Of a DNA stretch of 64,000 bases, positions 1 through 14,022 are shown piece by piece. The notes beneath the pieces are model-generated. The model was given only the letters and a program-made list of their open reading frames with translations. It was not told where the DNA came from and searched no databases. How positions within the stretch are numbered: position 1 is the first letter of the stretch; every line of letters starts with the position of its first letter. Origin of the DNA: Rhodococcus xishaensis (GTDB taxonomy: Bacteria > Actinomycetota > Actinomycetes > Mycobacteriales > Mycobacteriaceae); the NCBI RefSeq assembly GCF_004011825.1, contig NZ_RKLO01000001.1, positions 209,575-273,574 of the forward strand. The letters are read 5' to 3'. The position numbers were made by a program, and so were the translations under genes.

Positions 1-168
1 CCGACCGTGCCCGATGTGATCGGCTAGCGCCGACCGTGCCCGATGTGATCGGCTAGCGCCGACCGTGCCCGATGTGATCGGCTAGCGCCGACCGTGCCCG
101 ATGTGATCGGCTAGCGCCGACCGTGCCCGATGTGATCGGCTAGCGCCGACCGTGCCGATGTGATTGCC
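1..168. repeat. 29-bp tandem repeat array
   Basis: Five perfect head-to-tail copies of a 29-bp unit fill positions 1-145, and a sixth degenerate partial copy runs to about 168. The array enters from beyond the left edge, so its full length is unknown. Each unit contains the inverted repeat CCGAT-GTG-ATCGG and the palindrome GCTAGC. There are no spacers, and 29 is not a multiple of three, so it is neither a CRISPR array nor a coding repeat. It ends about 50 bp before the -10 box of the permease gene. Confidence 0.95.
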
Positions 169-215
169 TTTCGGTCGGCCGTTCGCGAAACTGTCCCGGG
201 TCCCATCTGCGGGCT

Positions 216-221
216 TAGGCT
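216..221 (+). promoter_or_regulatory. putative -10 box (TAGGCT) of the permease gene
   Basis: TAGGCT fits the actinobacterial TANNNT pattern. It lies about 20 bp before a strong Shine-Dalgarno (GAGGAGG, 241-247) and 37 bp before the ATG. No clear -35 is visible. Confidence 0.4.
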
Positions 222-252
222 GTTGACGAATCCGACCCCCGAGGAGGCTGCG

Positions 253-1758
253 ATGGTGTTACCCGATCCGAAGCCGGCGAGCAGCCGCTCGGGGTTGTTC
301 CGAACCAAGTCGGTCGAGCAGTCGATCGTCGAAACCGACGAACCCGAGACCAAGCTCCGCAAAGACCTCACTGCGTGGGACCTCACGGTCTTCGGTGTGG
401 CGGTCGTGATCGGAGCGGGGATCTTCACACTCACCGCACGGACCGCGGGCAACGTCGCCGGACCATCGGTGTCGCTTGCCTTCGTGATCGCGGCGGCCGC
501 CTGCGCCCTGGCGGCGCTGTGCTACGCAGAGTTCGCCTCCACTGTTCCGGTCGCGGGAAGCGCGTACACGTTCTCCTATGCGACGTTCGGTGAGTTCATC
601 GCCTGGATCATCGGCTGGGATCTGATTCTCGAGTTCGCGCTCGCAGCGTCGGTGGTTGCGAAGGGCTGGTCACTGTATCTCGGTGAGGTGCTTGGTAGTT
701 CGAGTCCGATAGTCAGCATCGGGCCGATCGACGTGGACTGGGGTGCCGTACTGGTCATCTCGGCCATCACCGTTGTGCTGGCAACTGGCACCAAGTTGTC
801 GTCGCGGGTGTCGGCGGTGATCACCGCGATCAAGGTTGCGGTGGTCCTTTTCGTCGTGGTGCTCGGCGCCTTCTTCATCAAGTCCGAAAACTACTCGCCC
901 TACATTCCCCCGGCGGCGTCCGGCAAGACGGAGGAAGGCTTGTCGCAGTCGCTGTTCTCGTACCTCACCGGAGCGGGCGGGAGTGACTTCGGCTGGTACG
1001 GACTGCTCGCCGCGGCCAGCCTGGTGTTCTTCGCCTTCATCGGTTTCGATGTTGTCGCCACGACTGCGGAGGAGACCAAGGACCCCCAGAGGGCGCTGCC
1101 CCGCGGCATTCTCGGTTCACTGGCGATCGTGACCGTGCTGTATGTGGCGGTCACCCTCGTGCTGACCGGAATGGTGAACTACACCGAACTGGCCGGCAAC
1201 GATTCGACCCTCGCGACGGCGTTCGCTCTCAACGGGATGGACTGGGCGAAGAACCTCATCTCGGTAGGTGCCCTCGCCGGTCTTACCACCGTCATCATGG
1301 TGATGCTGCTCGGGCAGACGCGCGTGCTGTTCGCGATGTCGCGCGACGGGTTGATGCCGCGGGGCCTCGCGCCGACCGGCAAACACGGAACACCGGTGCG
1401 GATCACCGTGCTTGTCGGTTCCGTCGTCGCTGTCCTCGCGGCGGTCTTCCCGATCGGAACACTCGAAGAGATGGTCAACATCGGCACTCTGTTCGCGTTC
1501 GTGCTGGTGTCGATCGGCGTCGTGGTGCTGCGTCGTACACGGCCCGACCTTCCGCGCGGATTCCGGGTGCCCTTGGTGCCGTGGCTGCCGATCCTCTCCG
1601 TCCTGGCGTGCGTGTGGTTGATGATCAATCTCTCTGTGGAGACGTGGTTCCGCTTCCTGGCGTGGATGGCGATCGGCGTCGCCATCTACTTCGTGTACAG
1701 CCGCCGGCATTCGCTGCTCGGTGCGCGCGAGCGTGCGGCGGCCCGCGGCGACGGTTGA
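253..1758 (+). CDS. APC-superfamily amino acid permease
   Basis: Integral membrane amino acid transporter of the cationic amino acid transporter/YhdG type, 501 aa, with about 12-13 hydrophobic segments starting near residue 40. The family signature GVAVVIGAGIF near the N-terminus and FFAFIGFDVVATTAEE in the middle are typical of APC permeases that import basic or small amino acids in exchange or symport. ATG 253 is chosen because GAGGAGG lies five bases upstream; the frame extends to an ATG at 160 but that part lies in repeat-like DNA. It matches the position of M. tuberculosis Rv3253c. Substrate specificity cannot be read from sequence. Confidence 0.88.
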   Translation: MVLPDPKPASSRSGLFRTKSVEQSIVETDEPETKLRKDLTAWDLTVFGVAVVIGAGIFTLTARTAGNVAGPSVSLAFVIAAAACALAALCYAEFASTVPVAGSAYTFSYATFGEFIAWIIGWDLILEFALAASVVAKGWSLYLGEVLGSSSPIVSIGPIDVDWGAVLVISAITVVLATGTKLSSRVSAVITAIKVAVVLFVVVLGAFFIKSENYSPYIPPAASGKTEEGLSQSLFSYLTGAGGSDFGWYGLLAAASLVFFAFIGFDVVATTAEETKDPQRALPRGILGSLAIVTVLYVAVTLVLTGMVNYTELAGNDSTLATAFALNGMDWAKNLISVGALAGLTTVIMVMLLGQTRVLFAMSRDGLMPRGLAPTGKHGTPVRITVLVGSVVAVLAAVFPIGTLEEMVNIGTLFAFVLVSIGVVVLRRTRPDLPRGFRVPLVPWLPILSVLACVWLMINLSVETWFRFLAWMAIGVAIYFVYSRRHSLLGARERAAARGDG

Positions 1759-1814
1759 GTTCAGCGGCCGGGTGCTCATGAGGTAGTGCCCGTCCCCGGC
1801 CTCTACCGACACCC

Positions 1815-1845
1815 GATAGCCTGGGTCTGATTCCATATGGCTATC
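1815..1845 (+). promoter_or_regulatory. inverted repeat in the sahH promoter/leader
   Basis: GATAGCC (1815-1821) and GGCTATC (1839-1845) are perfect 7-bp inverted arms with a 17-base loop. The left arm overlaps a TAGCCT -10-like hexamer, and the right arm abuts the Shine-Dalgarno AGGAG of sahH. It could be an operator or a leader hairpin near the ribosome-binding site. Confidence 0.4.
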
Positions 1846-1857
1846 AGGAGAAGCAGC

Positions 1858-3354
<1,497 letters not shown>

Positions 3355-3392
3355 TTCGTACCGGTCGGTTTTACGCCGATCGTCGCGGCGAA

Positions 3393-3425
3393 CGGCCGGG
3401 GATGGCTTCCTGCCATCCCCGGCCG
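3393..3425 (+). terminator. strong hairpin terminator after sahH
   Basis: CGGCCGGGGATGGC (3393-3406), loop TTCCT, GCCATCCCCGGCCG (3412-3425) form a perfect 14-bp stem. There is no U-tract, as is common for actinobacterial hairpin terminators. It lies between sahH and the tmk promoter. Confidence 0.85.
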
Positions 3426-3455
3426 TGGTCGTAGCGGGGCCGTGGTCAGCACCGA

Positions 3456-3461
3456 TAGGCT
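3456..3461 (+). promoter_or_regulatory. -10 box of a probable leaderless tmk transcript
   Basis: TAGGCT ends eight bases before the tmk GTG (3470). Transcription would start at or next to the start codon, which also supports that choice of start. Confidence 0.5.
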
Positions 3462-3469
3462 CGGCGCTC

Positions 3470-4138
3470 GTGGGAACTCTGATCGCCCTGGAAGGGCTCG
3501 ACGGCGCAGGCAAGCGCACACTCGTCGCGAAGGTCGTCGCCCGGCTCGAGCAGCACGGCCTGCGGGTCGCGACGCTCGACTTCCCCCGTTACGGTGCTTC
3601 CATCCATGCCGATCTCGCCTCGGAGGCGCTCAAGGGGGCCCATGGTGATCTGAGCGAGTCGGTCCATGCGATGGCCGTGATGTTCGCGCTGGATCGCGCC
3701 GGTGCGGCCGAGCAGTTGAAAGAGCTCCTTGCGGCGCACGACCTCGTGATCCTCGACCGTTACGTCGCCTCGAACGCGGCCTACGGCGCCGCCAGGCTGC
3801 ACCAGCACGGCGACGGTGAGTTCGTGGCCTGGATCGAGGATCTCGAGTTCGGACGTCTCGGGCTTCCGCGACCGGACCTGCAGATGCACCTCGACGTGCC
3901 GGTTGCGCTCGCCGGGGAGCGGGCACGGCGGCGCGAGGCGGGGGACAGTGTGCGCGCGCTCGACGCCTACGAGAAGGACAGCGAACTACAGGCTCGCACG
4001 GATGCTGTCTACCGTGAGTTGGCCGCGGCGAGCTGGAACTCGCAATGGTGGACGATCGCTCCCGATACTGATCCGGGCGCTTTGGCGGCTAAACTGGCAC
4101 ACTTACAGCAACGGGACGACACGCCGCAGCAACCTTAG
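3470..4138 (+). CDS. tmk: thymidylate kinase
   Basis: Phosphorylates dTMP to dTDP with ATP, for DNA synthesis. 222 aa. The P-loop EGLDGAGK is at residues 8-15, the LDRY motif (DR(Y/H) of dTMP kinases) lies in the middle, and an arginine-rich lid (GERARRREAGD) follows. The length is close to the 214 aa of the M. tuberculosis enzyme. GTG 3470 is chosen because it sits just before the conserved start (GTLIALEG) and a TAGGCT -10 box lies eight bases upstream; longer starts would add non-conserved residues running into the terminator. It precedes mtrA as in mycobacteria. Confidence 0.93.
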   Translation: MGTLIALEGLDGAGKRTLVAKVVARLEQHGLRVATLDFPRYGASIHADLASEALKGAHGDLSESVHAMAVMFALDRAGAAEQLKELLAAHDLVILDRYVASNAAYGAARLHQHGDGEFVAWIEDLEFGRLGLPRPDLQMHLDVPVALAGERARRREAGDSVRALDAYEKDSELQARTDAVYRELAAASWNSQWWTIAPDTDPGALAAKLAHLQQRDDTPQQP

Positions 4139-4142
4139 GCGG

Positions 4143-4157
4143 CACTCCTCAGGAGTG
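4143..4157. promoter_or_regulatory. 15-bp palindrome between tmk and mtrA
   Basis: CACTCCT-C-AGGAGTG is perfectly symmetric. As RNA it gives only a 6-bp stem with a three-base loop, so it is either a weak tmk terminator or a protein-binding site upstream of mtrA. Confidence 0.4.
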
Positions 4158-4206
4158 AATGCTCCTTATTCGTGTTTCGCAGCCTCGAAGATGTAACGAT
4201 AGGGAT

Positions 4207-4884
4207 ATGAAGCCAAGAATTCTGGTTGTCGACGATGACACAGCGCTCGCCGAGATGCTCACCATCGTGCTCCGCGGTGAGGGGTTTGAGCCTTACGTGG
4301 TGGGGGACGGCAGTCAGGCGTTGGCGGCTGTCCGGGAGACCCGGCCTGACCTAGTGCTCCTGGATCTCATGCTTCCGGGGATGAACGGCATCGACGTATG
4401 CCGTGTGCTGCGGGCCGAGTCGGGCGTCCCGATCGTCATGCTCACCGCGAAGACGGACACCGTGGATGTGGTCCTCGGTCTCGAATCCGGTGCGGACGAC
4501 TACATCATGAAGCCGTTCAAGCCGAAGGAACTCGTGGCTCGGGTGCGCGCGCGTCTGCGCCGCACCGAGGAAGAGCCGGCCGAGGTCCTGAGCATCGGCG
4601 ACATCATGATCGATGTACCGGCCCACAAGGTGACGCGCGACAACGCGCTCATCTCGCTCACCCCGCTCGAATTCGACCTCCTCGTCGCGCTCGCACGCAA
4701 GCCGCGACAGGTGTTCACTCGCGAGGTTCTCCTCGAACAGGTCTGGGGATACCGGCATGCTGCCGACACCCGACTGGTGAACGTCCACGTGCAGCGACTG
4801 CGCGCGAAGGTCGAGAAGGATCCCGAGAATCCCGAAGTGGTGCTGACGGTCAGGGGGGTCGGCTACAAGGCCGGACCACCGTGA
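4207..4884 (+). CDS. mtrA: two-component response regulator MtrA
   Basis: OmpR-family DNA-binding regulator, 225 aa. The receiver domain (1-120) has acidic residues D10-D11, the phospho-acceptor D53 in LLDLMLPG and the conserved lysine in MKPFKPKEL. The winged-helix domain ends in [11 protein letters not shown]. MtrA is essential in mycobacteria and coordinates cell-wall metabolism, division and replication genes. ATG 4207 gives the conserved [11 protein letters not shown] start. A TAACGAT element (4194-4200) immediately upstream could be a -10 box with a very short leader. It is the first gene of an operon with mtrB and lpqB. Confidence 0.97.
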   Translation: MKPRILVVDDDTALAEMLTIVLRGEGFEPYVVGDGSQALAAVRETRPDLVLLDLMLPGMNGIDVCRVLRAESGVPIVMLTAKTDTVDVVLGLESGADDYIMKPFKPKELVARVRARLRRTEEEPAEVLSIGDIMIDVPAHKVTRDNALISLTPLEFDLLVALARKPRQVFTREVLLEQVWGYRHAADTRLVNVHVQRLRAKVEKDPENPEVVLTVRGVGYKAGPP

Positions 4885-6740
4885 TCGGTGCCGGTCGTAA
4901 CCGGCGGCGTGTCAACCGGGCATTCGCGTCGCTGATCGGCTGGTGTCGGGCATGGGGAAACTGGCTTACTCACCTCTGGCGTCGGTCACTTCAGCTCAGG
5001 GTCGTCGTCTCGACTTTGTCACTGTCATTGATCGTGATCACGATCCTGGGTGTCGTGCTCACGAGTCAGATCACCGATCGGCTGCTCGAGGCGAAGGTCA
5101 CAGCCGCGACGGAGGAGATGGATCGGGCTCGCAGCACCATCGAGGCGCAGCTCTCGGGCGCTGACGACAGCGGATCGCTGCAGTTGCGACTCGATGCGGC
5201 TCGACTTGCACTGACTAACCGAGAGCCCGAGGGTGGTCAGACCTCAGGCTCCGCAGGTACCTTCGACCCGGTGCTCATCGTGCCGGGCGACGGACCCCGT
5301 GAACCCACCTACAGCGGGCCATTGGATGAGGTCCCGACGAGCCTGCGTGACTTCGTCCAAGCGAACCAGATCAGCTATCAGTTCGCGACGGTGTCCGACC
5401 CGGACGGCTATTCGGGTCCCGCGTTGGTCATCGGCAGCCCTACGTCGTCGGACATCTCCACGCTCGAGCTGTACCTGGTATTCCCGCTGGCCAGCGAGGA
5501 CCGCAGCCTCTCGCTCGTACGTGGAACGATGCTGATCGGTGGCGCGGTCCTCGCTGTTCTGCTGGCCGCGATCTCGATGCTCGTGGCGCGGCAAGTGGTG
5601 CTCCCGATCCGGTCGGCGTCGCGCATCGCAGTGCGATTCGCGGACGGCCGGCTCAAGGAACGCATGCCGGTTCGGGGCGAGGACGACATGGCGCGACTGG
5701 CGATGTCGTTCAACGAGATGGCCGAGAGCCTGTCGAAGCAGATCATGCAGCTGGAGGAGTTCGGCAATCTGCAGAAGAGATTCACTTCGGATGTGAGTCA
5801 CGAGCTGAGGACACCATTGACGACCGTTCGCATGGCCGCGGACCTCATCCACGACAGCAGCGACGACCTCGACCCGCTCCTCAAGCGGTCGTCCGAGTTG
5901 CTGGTCACGGAGTTGGACCGGTTCGAGAGCCTGTTGGGAGACCTGCTCGAGATCTCGCGGCACGATGCCGGAGTCGCGGAACTCGCGGCCGAGCAGTTGG
6001 ACGTGCGGATGTGTGCAGAGGCGTCGATCTCGACGGTTCGGCATCTGGCCAGGGAGACGGCGACCGAACTCATCGTGGACTTCCCTGACGATCCGGTGAT
6101 CGCGGAGGTCGATCCACGCCGCGTGGAACGCATCCTGCGCAACCTGCTGGCGAACGCGATCGACCACGGCGAGGGTAAGCCTGTCTTGCTGAGGCTGCGG
6201 GCCGACGATGATGCTGTCGCCTTCACCGTGCGTGACCAGGGCATCGGTTTGCGGCCAGGGGAGGAGAAGTTGGTCTTCAACCGCTTCTGGCGGTCGGATC
6301 CTTCCCGGGTGCGTCGTTCGGGCGGCACCGGCCTGGGACTGGCGATCAGCGTCGAGGACGCGAACCTGCACAACGGCACCCTCGAGGCATGGGGCGAGCC
6401 CGGTCGCGGCGCGTGTTTCCGGCTCACGTTGCCGCGGGTGCGCGGGCGCAAGGTCACTCGTAGTCCGTTGCCGCTCAAGCCGGGCACCGCGAAACTTCCG
6501 CAGGGCCTACAGTTGCCTGGAACGCGAGCGGTAGCGGCGAACGGGGGCGCGGAGGCGTTGCCCGAGGAGGTGCGTCTCGAGCAGGCAGCCCTCGGCGGCG
6601 CTTCCACGTCTGCCGGCGAAGAGTCTCCTGCCGCGGGTGTGCAGGCAGAACTGCCTGAGGTGTCCACAGTGGCCATGCAACCGGACCCGGATCCGGACGA
6701 GTCCCCGACGATCCCGAGGGTGCGGGAGCGGAAGTCGTGA
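4881..6740 (+). CDS. mtrB: sensor histidine kinase MtrB
   Basis: Membrane sensor partner of MtrA, 619 aa. Two transmembrane segments (about residues 38-60 and 216-238) bracket an extracytoplasmic domain. They are followed by HAMP, a HisKA domain with phospho-acceptor H307 in SHELRTPL, and an HATPase domain with the N box [10 protein letters not shown] and G boxes DQGIGL and [11 protein letters not shown] low-complexity acidic/proline tail follows residue 530. GTG 4881 overlaps the mtrA stop by four bases (GTGA), showing translational coupling. A much longer reading frame continues upstream through mtrA in another frame but is not real. Confidence 0.96.
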   Translation: MIGAGRNRRRVNRAFASLIGWCRAWGNWLTHLWRRSLQLRVVVSTLSLSLIVITILGVVLTSQITDRLLEAKVTAATEEMDRARSTIEAQLSGADDSGSLQLRLDAARLALTNREPEGGQTSGSAGTFDPVLIVPGDGPREPTYSGPLDEVPTSLRDFVQANQISYQFATVSDPDGYSGPALVIGSPTSSDISTLELYLVFPLASEDRSLSLVRGTMLIGGAVLAVLLAAISMLVARQVVLPIRSASRIAVRFADGRLKERMPVRGEDDMARLAMSFNEMAESLSKQIMQLEEFGNLQKRFTSDVSHELRTPLTTVRMAADLIHDSSDDLDPLLKRSSELLVTELDRFESLLGDLLEISRHDAGVAELAAEQLDVRMCAEASISTVRHLARETATELIVDFPDDPVIAEVDPRRVERILRNLLANAIDHGEGKPVLLRLRADDDAVAFTVRDQGIGLRPGEEKLVFNRFWRSDPSRVRRSGGTGLGLAISVEDANLHNGTLEAWGEPGRGACFRLTLPRVRGRKVTRSPLPLKPGTAKLPQGLQLPGTRAVAANGGAEALPEEVRLEQAALGGASTSAGEESPAAGVQAELPEVSTVAMQPDPDPDESPTIPRVRERKS

Positions 6741-8524
6741 GGGGGCGTCGTTCACGCTGGGCGTACCTGCGCGTCGCGGGTGCGGCGCTCACGCTCGCCA
6801 TCCTTGCCTCTGGCTGTGCGAATCTTCCTGACTCGTCGGCGCCCCAGGCGATCGGCACGATCCAGCCGGCGCCGCACAACACGAGCGTCCCCGCCCCGGC
6901 TCCCGGGCGAGAGCCGGAACTGTTGTTGCGGGATTTCATCGAGGCCTCCGCGGACCCGGCAAACCGCCATCTCGCGGCCCGCCAGTACCTCACCAAGGAA
7001 ATGTCGGCCCGATGGGACGATGCCGCGAGCGCGACGATCGTCGACAAGATCGACCTGATCACTGACTCGCGATCGGCCGACCATGCGGTCTACACGGTCC
7101 GGGCCAACCGGGTTGGCCGACTCGAGCCGGGCGGCGTCTACCGCGCGGTGCAGGGACAGTACGAGGCCAAGTTCAGTTGGGTCAAGGTCGACGGTGAGTG
7201 GCGTATAGATGATCTGCCTGACGGCGTGATCATGGACCGGCCCGATTTCCTCAGTTCCTACCAGCGCAATTCGCTGTACTTCCTCGAGCCGACTTCGCAG
7301 ACCGTCGTCCCGGACCCACGCTGGGTTGCCTCGAGTCAGGACCAGCGCGCGACCCAATTGATCGGTCTGCTCATCGACGGGCCCAAGTCGTTTCTGTCGG
7401 GGGCGGTGCGCAACGAACTCGGTTCCGGCGTGTCGGTGTTCGGCCCCATCACCAAGGCCGACGGCCAGCAGTCCCGGGTCGGTGTCGGGCTGGGTGGAAT
7501 ACGCGTGGACTTCCAGGGGCTGGGTCAGATGAGCGTGGAGTCCCGGGAACTTCTTGCCGCGCAGGTGATCTGGACCCTGGCGAACGCGGACATCTCGGGG
7601 CCTTACGTGCTGCTTGCGGACAGTCAACCACTTGACGAGCGGTACGCGAGTGGATGGACCACGGCGGACGTCGCCTCGCTCAATCCGCTGGCGACGGCGA
7701 GTGCACCTGTCGGGCTGCACGCGCTGAACGGGGGCGGACTCCTCCGCGTCGGCGACGGCGGCGTCGCGCCGGTGCCCGGATACTTCGGGGCGTCCGACAA
7801 CCTTCGTTCGGCCACGATCTCACCGGACGGGACCCTGACGGCTGCGGTCGCGGAGACGCGGCTCCCTGCACCGGAGCCACAGACGGCCTTCGTCGTGGGG
7901 ACGTATGACGGCAACGTCGCGACAGCACTCGAGGCGCAGACGATCACTCGGCCCACGTGGGCGCTCGACGGCTCCACCGTGTGGGCCGTGGTGAACAACT
8001 CGACCGTCGTGCGGGTTGTCCGCGAGACCGGCACCGGCAAGCTCACGACGATCGACGTCGAGAGTGGCGCCATCTCCGAGTTGGGCGGGCCGATCACGGA
8101 GCTACGGTTGTCCCGGGATGGCGTCCGGGCCGCACTGATCGTGGACGGTGAGGTGTACGTCGCAACGGTGACACGCCCGTCGGACGGCGGGTACTCGCTG
8201 ACCGAGCCCCGGGCCATCGCACACGGCCTGGGCAGTCCCGCGGTGTCGCTCGATTGGAGCACAGCGGACACGGTGGTCGTGGTCCGTGCCGGTTCGGATG
8301 ATCCGGTCGTGCAGGTGGCCGTCGACGGGTCTCGGATGGATAGGCTGCCGAGTCGGAATCTCACGTCACCGGTTGTCGCGGTCGACGCCACGTCAACCAC
8401 CGAGTACGTCGCCGATTCGCGTGCGGTCTTCGAGCTCAAGAAGAATGGCCAGGCCGGTGACCAGTACTGGCGTGAGGTGCCCGGACTGGCCGGTTCCCGC
8501 GCGATTCCAGTGCTGCCAGGTTGA
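6737..8524 (+). CDS. lpqB: lipoprotein LpqB, MtrB accessory factor
   Basis: Secreted lipoprotein that interacts with MtrB and modulates MtrA signalling in mycobacteria. 595 aa. The N-terminus is a signal peptide with lipobox LASGC, so C27 would be lipidated. An N-terminal GerMN-like region (about 190-300) and a C-terminal beta-propeller-like region with repeated [17 protein letters not shown] strands follow the family layout. GTG 6737 overlaps the mtrB stop (GTGA), so mtrA-mtrB-lpqB form one coupled operon. Confidence 0.94.
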   Translation: MRGRRSRWAYLRVAGAALTLAILASGCANLPDSSAPQAIGTIQPAPHNTSVPAPAPGREPELLLRDFIEASADPANRHLAARQYLTKEMSARWDDAASATIVDKIDLITDSRSADHAVYTVRANRVGRLEPGGVYRAVQGQYEAKFSWVKVDGEWRIDDLPDGVIMDRPDFLSSYQRNSLYFLEPTSQTVVPDPRWVASSQDQRATQLIGLLIDGPKSFLSGAVRNELGSGVSVFGPITKADGQQSRVGVGLGGIRVDFQGLGQMSVESRELLAAQVIWTLANADISGPYVLLADSQPLDERYASGWTTADVASLNPLATASAPVGLHALNGGGLLRVGDGGVAPVPGYFGASDNLRSATISPDGTLTAAVAETRLPAPEPQTAFVVGTYDGNVATALEAQTITRPTWALDGSTVWAVVNNSTVVRVVRETGTGKLTTIDVESGAISELGGPITELRLSRDGVRAALIVDGEVYVATVTRPSDGGYSLTEPRAIAHGLGSPAVSLDWSTADTVVVVRAGSDDPVVQVAVDGSRMDRLPSRNLTSPVVAVDATSTTEYVADSRAVFELKKNGQAGDQYWREVPGLAGSRAIPVLPG

Positions 8525-8564
8525 TCCGGTTGCCGTAGTCGTCGGGGGCCGTTGCCGGGGGGCG

Positions 8565-9266
8565 ATGGTTGTCGTGGGCGGCGGGCACACTGATCGCGTG
8601 CGCGCGCTCCTCGACCTCGTCCTGCCCGCCGAATGCGGGGGCTGCGGTAGACCCGGTAATGGTTGGTGCGACAGGTGCAGGTGTGCTCTGGCCGATGTGC
8701 CCGTCGCGGTGTGTCCTCGCGTGGACCCCGGTGTCCCCGTGTGGGCGCTCGGGCCGTACTCGGGACCGCGGCGCAGTGCGGTGATCGCGGCGAAGGAACG
8801 GGGTCGGCGTGATCTCGCCGACCCGTTGGGCCTCGCTCTCGCTCACGCGGTCGAGACCCTGCGCCGGTGGAGCGAGCTCGCTCCGCCCCGGCGCGGACCG
8901 CTGTGCCTCGTGCCGGCGCCGACGCGTCCCCGCGCCGCGCGCAGGCGCGGGGGCGACCCGGTTCTGCGGTCGGCCCGTGTCGCGGCAGGGGTTCTCCGTG
9001 ACGGCACCCGCGTTGCGCCGATCTTGTCGATGCGTCGGGGTGTACGGGACTCCGTCGGACTGTCCGTGACGCAGCGGCAAGAAAATCTGGCCGGCCGGAT
9101 CACAGTCTCAGGGGTGGCGCAGCCCCGGACCGGCGATGTGTCGGGTCTCGAGGTGGTCCTGGTCGACGATGTCGTCACGACCGGAGCAACCGCGGCGGAA
9201 TCCGTTCGTGCCCTCGCCACCACGGGACTGTGCGTCGCGGGCGTGCTCGTCGTGGCGGCAGCATGA
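8565..9266 (+). CDS. ComF-family phosphoribosyltransferase-like protein
   Basis: 233 aa by ATG 8565; a GTG at 8598 (222 aa) is an equally possible start because the conserved part begins at RALLDLVLPAECGGCG. It has an N-terminal zinc-ribbon-like CGGCG...CDRC cysteine pair set and a C-terminal phosphoribosyltransferase fold with VVLVDDVVTTGATAAES (the PRPP-binding loop). ComF proteins assist DNA uptake in competent bacteria. In Mycobacteriales the orthologue (Rv3242c position) follows lpqB and its role is unproven. Confidence 0.85.
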   Translation: MVVVGGGHTDRVRALLDLVLPAECGGCGRPGNGWCDRCRCALADVPVAVCPRVDPGVPVWALGPYSGPRRSAVIAAKERGRRDLADPLGLALAHAVETLRRWSELAPPRRGPLCLVPAPTRPRAARRRGGDPVLRSARVAAGVLRDGTRVAPILSMRRGVRDSVGLSVTQRQENLAGRITVSGVAQPRTGDVSGLEVVLVDDVVTTGATAAESVRALATTGLCVAGVLVVAAA

Positions 9267-9525
9267 TTGGACATTCGCAGCACTGTCCGGTAGACCCCTC
9301 CTGCCCAGCGGATTAGGACGAGTCCGACAAATGTCTCGCAGGACACATTGGTGAAGTGGGGCTGAACGGTGGCAAACGAAGCGGTTACGTACTAGCGTCG
9401 GTCACACCCGAAGTCACAGGTGGGAGGTGATATTCCACATTCTGATTCCGGGTGGTTCCCCGCCCGGTTCGAGATCGAACTCGCCGGTCTCACGAACTGA
9501 GCCGGCCGTTAATCGGGAGGTACGA

Positions 9526-10197
9526 GTGACGACCCCTGCAAAGGCCTCGGTCTTCGTGGATGAGGACACTACAGAGGCTTCAGTTCCGTCGGGCGTCAGT
9601 AACGCCGAAATCGTCGTCAAAGGACGGAACGTGGAAGTTCCGGACCATTTCCGGGTCTACGTTTCAGAGAAGCTCGCACGACTCGAGCGTTTCGATCCCA
9701 CCATCTTCCATTTCGACGTCGAGCTCCAGCACGAACGCAATCGCCGACAGGCCAAGAGCTGTCAGCGAGTCGAGATCACGGCCCGCGGCAAGGGGCCTGT
9801 CGTCCGAGCCGAAGCGAGTGCGGACAGTTTCTATGCGGCGTTCGAATCCGTGACTGCCAAGCTGGAAAGCCGATTGCGTCGCACGAAGGATCGGCGCCGC
9901 GTCCACTACGGCGAGAAGACTCCCGTCTCCGTGGCGCAGGCGACAGCCACTCTCGCACAAGACGATTCGTTGGCGATCGATCGCGAACACTCTCTGGACG
10001 GCGAGGCTCCGCTCGGTCCGGGGCAGATCGTCCGGACGAAGGTTCACCCGTCCGAGCCGATGACCGTCGACGACGCGCTCTACGAGATGGAACTGGTTGG
10101 ACACGACTTCTATCTCTTCCACGACAAGGAGACCGACCGGCCTTCGGTCGTGTACCGCCGCCATGCGTTCGACTACGGGTTGATTCGCCTGGCGTGA
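9526..10197 (+). CDS. hpf: long-form ribosome hibernation promoting factor
   Basis: Binds idle 70S ribosomes and promotes 100S dimers or protected monomers in stationary phase. 223 aa. The S30AE domain spans about residues 28-130 (IVVKGRNVEVPDHFRVYVSEKLARLERF). The C-terminal dimerisation domain ends YEMELVGHDFYLFHDKET...VYRRHAFDYGLIRL, the mark of the long form. GTG 9526 follows GGGAGG with five bases spacing. The 259-bp upstream region has a TAGCGT -10-like hexamer near 9396, suggesting a leader of over 100 bases. Rv3241c position. Confidence 0.92.
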   Translation: MTTPAKASVFVDEDTTEASVPSGVSNAEIVVKGRNVEVPDHFRVYVSEKLARLERFDPTIFHFDVELQHERNRRQAKSCQRVEITARGKGPVVRAEASADSFYAAFESVTAKLESRLRRTKDRRRVHYGEKTPVSVAQATATLAQDDSLAIDREHSLDGEAPLGPGQIVRTKVHPSEPMTVDDALYEMELVGHDFYLFHDKETDRPSVVYRRHAFDYGLIRLA

Positions 10198-10337
10198 CAT
10201 CGCGGACTGTCGGTCTACTCGCTTGACCGTGATTGCGCATACCATGGGATCCGGCAGGGGTCACCCGACCTCGGCCGGATTCTGCTGTCAAGTACCTGAC
10301 GTGGGATCCTGACATCGGATTGAGGACAAAGAAGACT

Positions 10338-13247
<2,910 letters not shown>

Positions 13248-13251
13248 GGCC

Positions 13252-13291
13252 GGGCCCGACCCGGGCCCGAGCGTGACGCGGGGATGTCACG
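13252..13291. terminator. double hairpin between secA and the convergent Rv3235-like gene
   Basis: GGGCCCG-acc-CGGGCCC (13252-13268) is followed by CGTGAC...GTCACG (13272-13291). The two stems fill the 44-bp convergent gap, so they probably end transcription from both sides. Confidence 0.6.
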
Positions 13292-13816
13292 TCAGGCGAT
13301 CCGCAGCGACGTGATCGCCCATCCGGGCGAGCGTGCGCCATTGCCGCTTTCGATGCGCGCGGCAATGGCGAACACCCGATCTCCGCGCGTGTAGGTTCCG
13401 AATACCTCCGCCGCATCGGACCGGACCGACCGCACTCGGACGCGCTCGAGCGTCGCTGTCCCCAGCCGACGCCCAGCGTGCCCGGTGGACCGAACGATCG
13501 AGTGGATGACGTCGACCACGGCCGGCACGGCGACGGCGCGTAGTTGGGCCGGTACCCGACGCCGGTCCATCACCTCGAGTGTCAGACGCAGCGCCAGCTC
13601 GGCGAAGCGTCGCGCCTCGGGTGTGACTTCTTCGGTGTGCAGTGCAGGGTGGTCGTGCAGTGTGGATCGACGTGGCGACCGGCCGCTGTGTGGGGATAGC
13701 TGTGACGTCGAGGAGAGTGCGGGCGACGGTGTGCGCCGCCGTACAGATGTATGGGTGTCGTTCGCGGGGGGCTCGAATTGTGGTGCTGGGGAAAGGAAGC
13801 GGTGCCCTGTGCTCAT
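13292..13816 (-). CDS. Rv3235-family (DUF6459) protein
   Basis: 174-aa soluble protein of an actinobacterial family of unknown function found next to secA1. The conserved part is the C-terminal 110 residues: EARRFAELALRLTLEVMDRRR, then RVRSVRSDAAEVFGTYTRGDRVFAIAARIE and a final WAITSLRIA strand. The N-terminus is Pro/Ser/Thr-rich and probably disordered. ATG 13816 is chosen because GGAGAGG lies six bases upstream; the frame stays open to 13996. It is convergent with secA. Confidence 0.75.
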   Translation of the reverse strand: MSTGHRFLSPAPQFEPPANDTHTSVRRRTPSPALSSTSQLSPHSGRSPRRSTLHDHPALHTEEVTPEARRFAELALRLTLEVMDRRRVPAQLRAVAVPAVVDVIHSIVRSTGHAGRRLGTATLERVRVRSVRSDAAEVFGTYTRGDRVFAIAARIESGNGARSPGWAITSLRIA

Positions 13817-14022
13817 TCTGTGCCTCTCCGGCGCCGCGGTCACCGGTAGGACGGCGGGCGGCACGCATCGTGGACATGTACCGCCGGTGCCCGACAGTAC
13901 TTGCGGGTCGAGTCCGCGGAGAGGACGGAATCTGGCGCTCAGCATGACACGTTCGTTCGCCGAAAGCGAGAGTGCGAACACGGTCCGTGTGGACAAGCCT
14001 CGTCATTGGCGTCGGTGAGTCC

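Noticed and set aside
1-168. CRISPR array
   Set aside because: The 29-bp units are directly adjacent with no unique spacers, and no cas genes are near.
1759-1857. SAM or SAH riboswitch upstream of sahH
   Set aside because: The gap is 99 bp, mostly promoter, and no known aptamer pattern could be traced; only a simple inverted repeat is present.
4398-4880. N-terminal extension of mtrB through mtrA
   Set aside because: This frame is a shadow of the mtrA reading frame; the GTGA overlap at 4881 gives the family's normal N-terminus.
9267-9525. Cyclic-di-AMP or other riboswitch in the hpf leader
   Set aside because: The leader is long enough, but no conserved aptamer elements could be recognised by eye.
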